A stretch of 40,797 bases of DNA from an uncultured Ruminococcus sp. Lineage in GTDB: Bacteria; Bacillota; Clostridia; Oscillospirales; Ruminococcaceae. This document shows positions 7,632 through 14,772 of the stretch, one piece after another. The DNA lies in assembly GCA_900545285.1 (NCBI GenBank), contig UQYK01000014.1, positions 1 through 40,797 of the forward strand, written 5' to 3'. The position numbers and the translations under genes are program-made. The notes beneath the pieces are model-generated. The model was not told the DNA's origin, ran no database searches, and saw only the letters and a program-made list of their open reading frames with translations. Position 1 is the stretch's first letter, and each line of letters starts with the position of its first letter.

Positions 7632-8042
7632 TTACTCTCGATACCCAGTGCCAAAGATTTCCTTTTCTTGGTTTACATAGAGAATGATTGGACCGAGCAG
7701 ACTATCTTCCGTTGTAGAAAAGGTGACTGCATAATAAGGACCGGTTCCCGGTTCCTCTGCCAATGCGGCATAGATGTTTTCTGACGGCGGCTCTTTCATC
7801 TCCTGAACATCCGGTGTGTCCATGTCGATAATGCTCGCCAGAGTTTCATCAGTTTCGTTGTTCTGCAAAAATTTCTGGCAGATGTGCGTGATGTCGGAAT
7901 GCACATTTTCAGAAACAGATGTTTCCACGGCACTGCCTGTTTCATTTGCGATTTTGGACGAATTCGTTTCGTTGTTGCTGCACGCTGCCAGAGAAGCCAG
8001 CAGGAATGCTGCAAGTGTCAGTGTAAATGCCTTTCTTTTCAT
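7632..8042 (-). CDS. Small secreted lipoprotein of unknown function
   Basis: A 136-residue protein with a lipoprotein signal: basic start MKRKAFTLTLAAF and lipobox LAAC (Cys21), then an Asn/Ser/Glu-rich spacer to about residue 50. The rest (50-136) is an acidic small domain ending in GPIILYVNQEKEIFGTGYRE. I do not recognise its family; it may be a cell-surface protein of limited distribution. AGAGGTG precedes the start. A MITE-like element begins 37 bp upstream of the start codon, so its native promoter may have been displaced or replaced by the insertion. Confidence 0.7.
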   Translation of the reverse strand: MKRKAFTLTLAAFLLASLAACSNNETNSSKIANETGSAVETSVSENVHSDITHICQKFLQNNETDETLASIIDMDTPDVQEMKEPPSENIYAALAEEPGTGPYYAVTFSTTEDSLLGPIILYVNQEKEIFGTGYRE

Positions 8043-8079
8043 AATAACACCTCTGTGGTTGTTTTGGGTTTGGTTTTAT

Positions 8080-8251
8080 GGCAATACCGCACAAAGATTG
8101 TGCGACAGATGCGTCGTCAAATTTTTCGTCAGATGAAACAAAAAGCGGAGTGAATACTTGATGTATTCACGAGCATTTTTGTGAAATATGACGGAAAATT
8201 TGCAAGCAGATGGCGTGCGAAGTCGCCAGACGCTCTTTGTGCGGTATTGCC
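8080..8251. mobile_element. MITE-like non-coding element, 172 bp
   Basis: Perfect 18-bp terminal inverted repeats (GGCAATACCGCACAAAGA at 8080-8097 and its complement at 8234-8251) are flanked by the direct repeat TTAT (8076-8079 and 8252-8255), as expected of a target duplication. Inside, subterminal stretches are also inverted with mismatches, and the centre holds the perfect dyad GTGAATAC-TTGAT-GTATTCAC (8150-8170). No gene is encoded, so a transposase would have to act in trans. It sits between the divergence-free pair lipoprotein gene and glgA. Confidence 0.8.
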
Positions 8252-8284
8252 TTATATTTCAATGTGCTTTTCCCAGTGCACTTC

Positions 8285-9703
8285 TCACCCCAGCAACGAC
8301 CGGTACAGTTCCACATACTTCTCCGCCGAAACATTCCAGCTGTAGTCGCACTTCATGGCGTGACGCACCAGAGCATTCCACTTCCGCTTGTCTGTAAAGT
8401 AAGCGCAGGCGCGCTTTACTGCGTCCAGCATGTCAAAAGCGTCATAGGTTTTGAAGGTAAAGCCGTTGCCGTTCTTTCCGCCTGCGTCAAAGACGGAATC
8501 CTTCAGGCCGCCGGTTTCCCGTACAATCGGGATAGTGCCATACCGCATGGCAACCATTTGCGCCAGTCCACACGGTTCGTTTTGTGACGGCATCAGGAAC
8601 ATGTCTGCGCCGCCGTAAATGCGCCGCGCCATAGCCGGTACAAATCCCAGTGTAACGTGTACCTGTTCCGGATATTCCGCCTGCATTTCCCGGAAGAAAT
8701 CCTCATACAGCTTTTCGCCGCTGCCCAGAATGACGAACCGGCATCCCAGTTTCAACATTTCCTGGAATGTCTGTTGAATCAGCTGAATGCCCTTATGTGC
8801 CACAAAACGGGTGACAATTCCGATCACCGGTTTGTCAGAATCCGTAAGGCCGCACTCATGCAGCAGGGCGGCGCGGCATTCTTTTTTCCCGGTCATCTTT
8901 GCAGCGGAATAATTCTTCTTCAAATTAGGATCCGTTTCCGGATTATATCCCGTCACATCAATACCGTTGAGAATTCCCACAATGCCGTCCTGCCGCCGCA
9001 CCAGCGCACGATCCATGCCATAGGAATACCACGGATCCAATACCTCTTTGGCATAGGTCGGGCTTACTGTGGTAATGCGGTCTGCCGTTTCAATGGCACC
9101 CTTCATCAGATTCACCATGCCGTCAAATTCCAAAAGGTTGGTGTGATAGGTAGGGATGCCCATCAGTTCGGTTACTACTTCCTTGCCGTAAACACCCTGA
9201 TACTGGATATTGTGAATGGTATAGATGATGCGGATATTTTCAAATTCCTGGTGATACTGGTATAAAACGCGGTAAAAGACCGGAACCATTGCCGTTTGCC
9301 AGTCATTGCAGTGAATGATGTCCGGTTTCCAGTTCAGTGCCGGGAGAATTTCCAGGATCGCACGGCTGAAAAAGACAAATCGTTCGCAATCGTCATAGAA
9401 CCCGTACATGCCGTCCCGCATAAAGTAATACGGATTGTCCAGCAAATAATAGGTGACGTTCCCTACCTGTATGGTATAGATGCCGCAGTACTGTTTCCGC
9501 CAGCCTACTTCTACGGTAATATCCTTTAAGAATGTCATTTGGTTTCGGATTTCCGGTTTAACGCTGCGGTACAGTGGCATAACAACACGGCAGTCCAGCG
9601 TTTCATTTTGACTGAGTGCACTTGGCAGGGAACCGGCCACATCTGCCAGTCCGCCGGATGCAGCAAAAGGGAGCGCTTCGCTGGCGGCAAAAAGTATCTT
9701 CAT
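8285..9703 (-). CDS. glgA: Glycogen synthase (ADP-glucose type)
   Basis: A 472-residue GT5 glycosyltransferase, normal length for bacterial glycogen synthase, which adds glucose from ADP-glucose to the growing alpha-1,4-glucan. The N-terminal ADP-glucose loop reads SGGLADVAGSLPSAL (KTGGLGDV-type, with Ser and Ala substitutions common in clostridia). The C-terminal half has GIVTRFVAHKGIQL and the MPSQNEPCGLAQMVAMRYG nucleotide-binding block. The frame extends upstream, but MKILFAASEA at 9703 is the family start and has AAAGGA about 10 nt before it. Last gene of glgB-glgC-glgD-glgA. A long terminator-like hairpin lies just before its ribosome binding site, so its expression may be set below or apart from that of glgD. 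Confidence 0.93.
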   Translation of the reverse strand: MKILFAASEALPFAASGGLADVAGSLPSALSQNETLDCRVVMPLYRSVKPEIRNQMTFLKDITVEVGWRKQYCGIYTIQVGNVTYYLLDNPYYFMRDGMYGFYDDCERFVFFSRAILEILPALNWKPDIIHCNDWQTAMVPVFYRVLYQYHQEFENIRIIYTIHNIQYQGVYGKEVVTELMGIPTYHTNLLEFDGMVNLMKGAIETADRITTVSPTYAKEVLDPWYSYGMDRALVRRQDGIVGILNGIDVTGYNPETDPNLKKNYSAAKMTGKKECRAALLHECGLTDSDKPVIGIVTRFVAHKGIQLIQQTFQEMLKLGCRFVILGSGEKLYEDFFREMQAEYPEQVHVTLGFVPAMARRIYGGADMFLMPSQNEPCGLAQMVAMRYGTIPIVRETGGLKDSVFDAGGKNGNGFTFKTYDAFDMLDAVKRACAYFTDKRKWNALVRHAMKCDYSWNVSAEKYVELYRSLLG

Positions 9704-9723
9704 AGGTATCATTTCCTTTCTAC

Positions 9724-9817
9724 AAAAAACTGCCGCAAAAAGCCTTGGTTCCTGATTGAACAATCAGCGTCATGACGGCTTTCTGCGGCAGCATATTCAG
9801 AAACGTAATTTTCTGAA
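9724..9817 (-). terminator. Terminator-like hairpins between glgD and glgA
   Basis: Read on the minus strand, a first 8-bp hairpin (TTCAGAAA with TTTCTGAA, 9796-9817) is followed by a 15-bp stem (9777-9791 with 9730-9744, one G-U pair). The second stem encloses another 7-bp hairpin, CTGATTG-CAATCAG, and ends in six T. The glgA ribosome binding site begins within about 10 nt of the T-run. A TTGACA at 9843-9848 could be the -35 of an internal promoter, but its -10 is poor. This looks like an intrinsic terminator or attenuator controlling glgA. Confidence 0.75.
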
Positions 9818-9967
9818 TGCACAGAATCTCCAGAACGGTTTCTGTCAAACGAAACACATTCTGACATGCAAAAATGGGATATAGAATTATTCCTGCACAC
9901 TTTTGCGTGTTTTTCAAGAAAGCATGCAGCAAGCAAAATGCTTATGAAAAGATGCTGCACACGCTTT

Positions 9968-11092
9968 TTAGATCTTTGCTTTTTTTCCGAGGTAGAGGGG
10001 ATATTCCGAAGAACCAGTGAGAACACGATTCTCTGAAATGGTAACATTTTTGTCTGCAACAATGGAGTCGATGCTGCATCCGTCTGCGATTTCTGTTCCC
10101 TGCATCAGTACGCAGTTGCGAATCACTGCATTTTTTCCGATTTTTACGCCGCGGAACAGTACACAGTTTTCAACTGTACCTTCAATCATGCATCCGTCTG
10201 CCACAAGAGAATTTTTTACATTGGATTCCAGACCGTATTTTACCGGTGCATTGTCACCAACCTTGGTGTAAATCGGTGCTTCCCGATTGAAGATGCTGTC
10301 GCGCTTCTTGGCATCCAGCAACGCCAGATTTGCCTTGTAATAAGCTTCCAGGCTGTCGATCTTAAAGAAGCTGCCCTTGTGCTCATATGCCTTGAAAACA
10401 AATTCGTCTTTTCTTGCCTGGAGCACGTCGCGGATCAGGCTCTTCTGATTCTTGCTGATGGCTTCCAGCACAATTTGCTTCAAGAAGTCTGTGTTCATAA
10501 TGAACATATCCAGAGAAATGTTGCACTCGCCAGACATCATAGGATTGGTCAGTACTTCCTTGATGGTGTTGTCCTCATCGATTTGCAGAATGCAGCCGTT
10601 TGTGCTCTTGTCCCGGTTGTAGAGCCCCTTTGCGTAAATCACGGTGATATCTGCCTCGCTGTTCTGGTGCTGTGCCAGTGCATCAGAAAAATCAATTGTT
10701 GTGATAACATCACAGTTTGCCAGAACCACATATTTTGCCTTGGTGTGTTCCACAAAGCTCCAGATGTTGCGCAGCGCTTCCAGACGACCCTGATAAGTAC
10801 CGCCGCCAGCCTGGCTGAACGGAGGGAGCAGGTGCAGACCGCCTTTTTTTCTGGCAAGATCCCATTCACGGCCGGAACCCAGGTGATCCAGGAGGGAGCC
10901 ATAGTTGGACTTTGTAATGACACCGACTTCAGAAATGCCGGAATTTACCATGTTGGAAAGCGGAAAGTCTACCGTGCGGTACCGCCCACCGTAGGGGATG
11001 GAACCCATTGTGCGCAGCTTTGTCAGATCGATTACTGCGGAATCGTTAATGCTTGCAAAAATTAAACCCAGTACGTTTTGATTGATACTCAT
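9968..11092 (-). CDS. glgD: Glucose-1-phosphate adenylyltransferase, GlgD subunit
   Basis: A 374-residue homologue of ADP-glucose pyrophosphorylase of the GlgD class found beside GlgC in Firmicutes. The fold is conserved (IPYGGRYRTVDFPLSNMVNSGI, later a left-handed beta-helix of hexapeptide repeats at about 275-374). The N-terminal nucleotide loop GGxGxRL of GlgC is replaced by IFASINDSAVIDL, so it is unlikely to be catalytic on its own and probably acts as a modulating partner of GlgC. It starts 15 bp after the glgC stop codon, so the two are translated from one mRNA. Confidence in the class is high; the regulatory role is family knowledge. Confidence 0.92.
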   Translation of the reverse strand: MSINQNVLGLIFASINDSAVIDLTKLRTMGSIPYGGRYRTVDFPLSNMVNSGISEVGVITKSNYGSLLDHLGSGREWDLARKKGGLHLLPPFSQAGGGTYQGRLEALRNIWSFVEHTKAKYVVLANCDVITTIDFSDALAQHQNSEADITVIYAKGLYNRDKSTNGCILQIDEDNTIKEVLTNPMMSGECNISLDMFIMNTDFLKQIVLEAISKNQKSLIRDVLQARKDEFVFKAYEHKGSFFKIDSLEAYYKANLALLDAKKRDSIFNREAPIYTKVGDNAPVKYGLESNVKNSLVADGCMIEGTVENCVLFRGVKIGKNAVIRNCVLMQGTEIADGCSIDSIVADKNVTISENRVLTGSSEYPLYLGKKAKI

Positions 11093-11107
11093 TGTTCGCC
11101 ACCGCCT

Positions 11108-12310
11108 TTACAGATTTTCGGAAATAATTTCTTTCGGAAGAACGCGCTTTCCGGAAGAAACGGTAATGTTGTGTCCGAGCACCGCGATGCCCCAGTCATC
11201 CCGGTTCGGCACCATTTCCGGACTCATGCCAATAACAGCATCCGGCTCAATGACACAGTCTTCTCCGATGATGGCGTATTCTACAACGGCGCCCTTTTTG
11301 ATGGTGGTTCCCGGCATAACAATGCTGTACTTGACGGATGCACCTTCTTCAATCGTAACGCCGGAAGAGATGATGGAAAAGTCTACAGTACCATCTACAA
11401 TGCTTCCTTCGGTGATCATGGAGTTTTCAACATGCGCGTTTGCACCGATGTACTGCGGCGGCATATTGTTGTGACGGGAATAAACCTTCCAGTCCGGATC
11501 GTAGAGATCCAGCGGCACATTCGGACTCAGCAGATCCATGTTGGCTTCCCACAGACTGTCCAGTGTACCAACGTCCTTCCAGTAGCCTTCAAATTCATAG
11601 GCGAACAGACGCTCATTATTGGCCAGCATTGCCGGAATAATGTCCTTTCCGAAGTCCTTGGATCCGGTGTTTGCCATTTCGTTTTCGATCAGGTACTTCT
11701 TCAGCTTGCTCCAGGTGAAGACATAGATACCCATGGAAGCCAGCGTTGATTTCGGTTCCTTCGGCTTTTCGGTAAAGTCAACGATCCGGCCTTCGGCATC
11801 ACAAGTCATGATACCGAAACGGGATGCCTCAGAACGCGGCACATCGATAACGGCAATGGTGCTGTCTGCCTGGTTTGCAATGTGGTAATCCAACATTTTG
11901 GAGTAGTCCATTTTATAGATATGGTCGCCGCCCAGAACAATGACATATTCCGGATCATAGCGCTCAATAAATGCAATATTCTGATAGATTGCGTTTGCAG
12001 TGCCTTCGTACCAGGAAGCTCCTGCTGCGGTCTGATACGGCGGCAAAACATGAACACCGCCGTGCATTTTATCCAGATCCCACGGCTGGCCATTTCCGAT
12101 GTATTCATTCAGTACCATAGGCTGATACTGTGTCAGAACACCGACTGTATCGATTCCGGAATTGATACAGTTGGAAAGCGGAAAGTCAATAAAGCGATTT
12201 TTTCCGCCGTAGGGGATCGCAGGTTTTGCCACTTTTTGTGTCAGTGCGTACAGACGGCTTCCTTGTCCGCCGGCCAATAGCATGGCAACGCATTTTTTCT
12301 TGATCTTCAT
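11108..12310 (-). CDS. glgC: Glucose-1-phosphate adenylyltransferase, catalytic subunit
   Basis: A 400-residue enzyme making ADP-glucose and pyrophosphate from glucose-1-phosphate and ATP, the committed step of glycogen synthesis. The nucleotide loop AMLLAGGQGSRLYAL is at residues 8-22, the PAIPYGGKNRFIDFPLSN segment and YEGTANAIYQN (sugar-phosphate region) follow, and a C-terminal beta-helix carries hexapeptide repeats. The start at 12310 is chosen over an upstream in-frame ATG because AGGAGGA precedes it by about 7 nt. It lies 93 bp after glgB and 15 bp before glgD. Allosteric control is expected from the family, probably through the GlgC/GlgD mixed complex. Confidence 0.95.
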   Translation of the reverse strand: MKIKKKCVAMLLAGGQGSRLYALTQKVAKPAIPYGGKNRFIDFPLSNCINSGIDTVGVLTQYQPMVLNEYIGNGQPWDLDKMHGGVHVLPPYQTAAGASWYEGTANAIYQNIAFIERYDPEYVIVLGGDHIYKMDYSKMLDYHIANQADSTIAVIDVPRSEASRFGIMTCDAEGRIVDFTEKPKEPKSTLASMGIYVFTWSKLKKYLIENEMANTGSKDFGKDIIPAMLANNERLFAYEFEGYWKDVGTLDSLWEANMDLLSPNVPLDLYDPDWKVYSRHNNMPPQYIGANAHVENSMITEGSIVDGTVDFSIISSGVTIEEGASVKYSIVMPGTTIKKGAVVEYAIIGEDCVIEPDAVIGMSPEMVPNRDDWGIAVLGHNITVSSGKRVLPKEIISENL

Positions 12311-12403
12311 GATATTCCTCCTAAATAAAATCATCTTGCGTCTGAGAATGCAGGCGCTAATATCATATCAAAAATAGGGTAATCTGAAAGGAAAACCAGG
12401 CGT

Positions 12404-14398
12404 TTACAGATCTGCTGCGGCAGAAGCCGTCTTTTTCGCAGGTGTCTTTTTCCTGGGCGCTGCCGGCGCTTTGGCAGCAGCAGTTTTGCGGGATGTCCGT
12501 TTTCTGGGCGGTGTGTACTGCAAATAAATCACAGAAAGCGGTGCCAGCGTCATTGAAATACATTGTTCAAATCCGTGCATGCCGATGGGGAGTGTTTTCA
12601 GCCGTTTTTCCGTCAAACCGCTTCCGCCGTAGTCGGCGCTGTCGGTGTTGAAAACCAATTTATAAGTACCTTCCTTGGGTACGCCGATTTTATAATCATT
12701 CCGCTGTACCGGGCAGAAGTTGCAGACTGCAATAATTTCCTGCTCATCGTCATCGATCCGCCGGAATGCAATCACGCTTTGCTGATAGTCATCGTGTGAA
12801 ATCCAGCTGAATCCCTGCCAGGAATCGTCATCCTGCCACAGCGGCGAATGTTCCAGATAGAAGCGGTTGAGATCCTGTGAGAATTGTTCCATTTGCTTGT
12901 GCTCCGGCTGTTCCAGCAGATTCCAGTCCAGTTCTGTCTGATAATTCCATTCGTTTTTCTGTGCAAATTCCTGTCCCATAAAGAGCAGTTTCTTTCCGGG
13001 GTGTGCCATCATATAGCCTAAGAATGCACGATAGGATGCAAACTTTTCTGCCTCTGTCTGACCGCTCATTTTTTCCAGCATAGAGCCTTTTCCGTAGACA
13101 ATTTCGTCATGCGAAATCGGCAGGATATAATTCTCAGAGAAGCAGTAGAAGAACGAAAACGTCAGCTTATCGTGATTGAATGCCCGATAAATCGGATCCA
13201 GCGAAATATAGCTGAGCATATCATTCATCCAGCCCATATTCCACTTGAAGTTAAATCCAAGTCCGCCGATATCCGTTGGCTTGGTAACCAGCGGCCATGC
13301 AGTGGATTCTTCTGCAATCATCAAAATATCCGGATTCCGGGAAAAGGCAGCTTCGTTCAGGTGACGCAAAAAGTCAACGGCTTCCAGATTTTCATGTCCG
13401 CCGTATGCATTGGGTCGCCACTCACCGTCTCTTCGGTCATAATCCAGATAGAGCATAGATGCCACAGCATCTACCCGGAGGCCGTCAATGTGAAAATCCT
13501 CCAGCCAGCAGCAGGCGCTGGAAATCAGGAAGGAGCATACCTCACCTTTTCCGTAGTCAAAAACACGGGTGCCCCATCCCTTGTGTTCCATTTTTAAGGG
13601 ATCTGCGTATTCATAGCAGTAGGAGCCGTCAAACTCACATAATCCCATAGGATCCTTCGGAAAATGTGCCGGAACCCAGTCCAGAATAACACCAATGCCT
13701 GCCTGATGGAACAGATCCACCATTTTGCGGAAGTCATCCGGCGTGCCGTGTCGGGAGGTGGGCGCGAAGTATCCGGTTACCTGATAGCCCCAGGAGCCGT
13801 CATAGGGATACTCTGTCAGAGGCATAAACTCAATGTGTGTGTAAGACATTTTTTTCAGATAGGGGATAATCTCTTCCGCAAATCCGATGTAGCTGGGAAA
13901 CTCTTCCTCAGGCTTGTGCTTCCAGGAAGAAATATTTGCCTCATAAATGTTCATGGGGCTTTTGTAGGGATTGTGCTTTTTCTTTTCTAAGCGCCACGCA
14001 CTGTCTTCCCACTGATAGCTGCTCTCAAACAGCTTGGAAGCAGTACCTGGTCGGCGCTCATAGTGGGCGGCATAAGGATCTGCTTTGTCCAGAATGCGGC
14101 CGTCTTCGGCTTCAATGCTGTATTTATAACTGTCAAACTGTTTGAGACGGGGAATTTCTGCTTCCCATACAGTGTCAGAGATTTTTTTCATAGGATTGCA
14201 GCTGCGATCCCACTGGTTAAAAGTACCGATGACAGAGACACTTTTCGCTCTGGGTGCCCAGACACGAAAGCGGTAGAAATGGCCGCGTCCCCGCCGGAAT
14301 GCATGTGCTCCGAAAAATTGGTGTGCTTCAAAATTTTTGCCCTGATGAAATAGATAAAGAGGAAAATCATTTGCGCTGTTTTTTTGCGCTGAAAGCAT
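12404..14398 (-). CDS. glgB: 1,4-alpha-glucan branching enzyme with basic Ala/Lys/Pro tail
   Basis: A 664-residue GH13 enzyme that cuts alpha-1,4 chains and rejoins them as alpha-1,6 branches. An N-terminal CBM48 module (about 40-130) precedes the barrel. GH13 regions are intact: DWVPAHF (240-246), DGLRVDAV with nucleophile D310, IAEES with acid/base E363, and ISHDE (428-432). The start at 14398 has GAAGGAGGG at good spacing; the longer frame upstream does not. The last 35 or so residues after YLQYTPP are RKRTSRKTAAAKAPAAP followed by more Lys, Ala, Pro and Thr, resembling histone H1/HU-type tails. Such a tail is not usual in GlgB. First gene of the glycogen operon, with a long structured leader. 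Confidence 0.95.
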   Translation of the reverse strand: MLSAQKNSANDFPLYLFHQGKNFEAHQFFGAHAFRRGRGHFYRFRVWAPRAKSVSVIGTFNQWDRSCNPMKKISDTVWEAEIPRLKQFDSYKYSIEAEDGRILDKADPYAAHYERRPGTASKLFESSYQWEDSAWRLEKKKHNPYKSPMNIYEANISSWKHKPEEEFPSYIGFAEEIIPYLKKMSYTHIEFMPLTEYPYDGSWGYQVTGYFAPTSRHGTPDDFRKMVDLFHQAGIGVILDWVPAHFPKDPMGLCEFDGSYCYEYADPLKMEHKGWGTRVFDYGKGEVCSFLISSACCWLEDFHIDGLRVDAVASMLYLDYDRRDGEWRPNAYGGHENLEAVDFLRHLNEAAFSRNPDILMIAEESTAWPLVTKPTDIGGLGFNFKWNMGWMNDMLSYISLDPIYRAFNHDKLTFSFFYCFSENYILPISHDEIVYGKGSMLEKMSGQTEAEKFASYRAFLGYMMAHPGKKLLFMGQEFAQKNEWNYQTELDWNLLEQPEHKQMEQFSQDLNRFYLEHSPLWQDDDSWQGFSWISHDDYQQSVIAFRRIDDDEQEIIAVCNFCPVQRNDYKIGVPKEGTYKLVFNTDSADYGGSGLTEKRLKTLPIGMHGFEQCISMTLAPLSVIYLQYTPPRKRTSRKTAAAKAPAAPRKKTPAKKTASAAADL

Positions 14399-14483
14399 AA
14401 ATATACCCTCCTTCGCCAATATGTCCTTTTGCTGCTGCGAGCAGTTCTGGCATCCTGCAAAAATGACAGGAAAACAGAACAAG

Positions 14484-14588
14484 CATTTCATATTCACGAC
14501 TTGTCGGAATATGAAATGTACGCTGAAATTTTTGTTGTATCAATTGCATCATATGACCGAACTGTCAGGAAAAAATGGATTTTCCTGT
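14484..14588 (-). promoter_or_regulatory. Hairpins in the glgB leader
   Basis: In the roughly 230-nt leader, two stem-loops can be drawn: CAGGAAAA/TTTTCCTG (about 14567-14588) and a near-perfect palindrome, ATTTCATATTC (14485-14495) with GAATATGAAAT (14507-14517) around ACGAC-TTGTCG, which itself pairs. The second is about 90 bp before the start codon. It could be an operator or an mRNA structure. No known riboswitch motif was recognised. The remaining DNA, 14666-14772, holds only AT-rich sequence and a small TGCACA dyad. Confidence 0.45.
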
Positions 14589-14636
14589 ATTTGGTACAAT
14601 GTTGCTCGGTAAATGTTGTTTTTGTTTTCTATTCAT

Positions 14637-14665
14637 ATTTTAACATAAAAAGGAATGCAATGCAA
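14637..14665 (-). promoter_or_regulatory. Promoter of the glycogen operon
   Basis: On the minus strand TTGCAT (14660-14665), 17-bp spacer, TAAAAT (14637-14642). It is the best promoter in the 374-bp gap between spoIIE and glgB and implies a leader of about 230 nt. Confidence 0.65.
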
Positions 14666-14772
14666 GTTATTTTTGTATTTAGTAGAAATTTTCATAGAAA
14701 CAGACAGTTTTTATGCACATATTTGTGCAATATATACAAATGCAAAAAACTCAATTCCGGGAATCATGTCCT

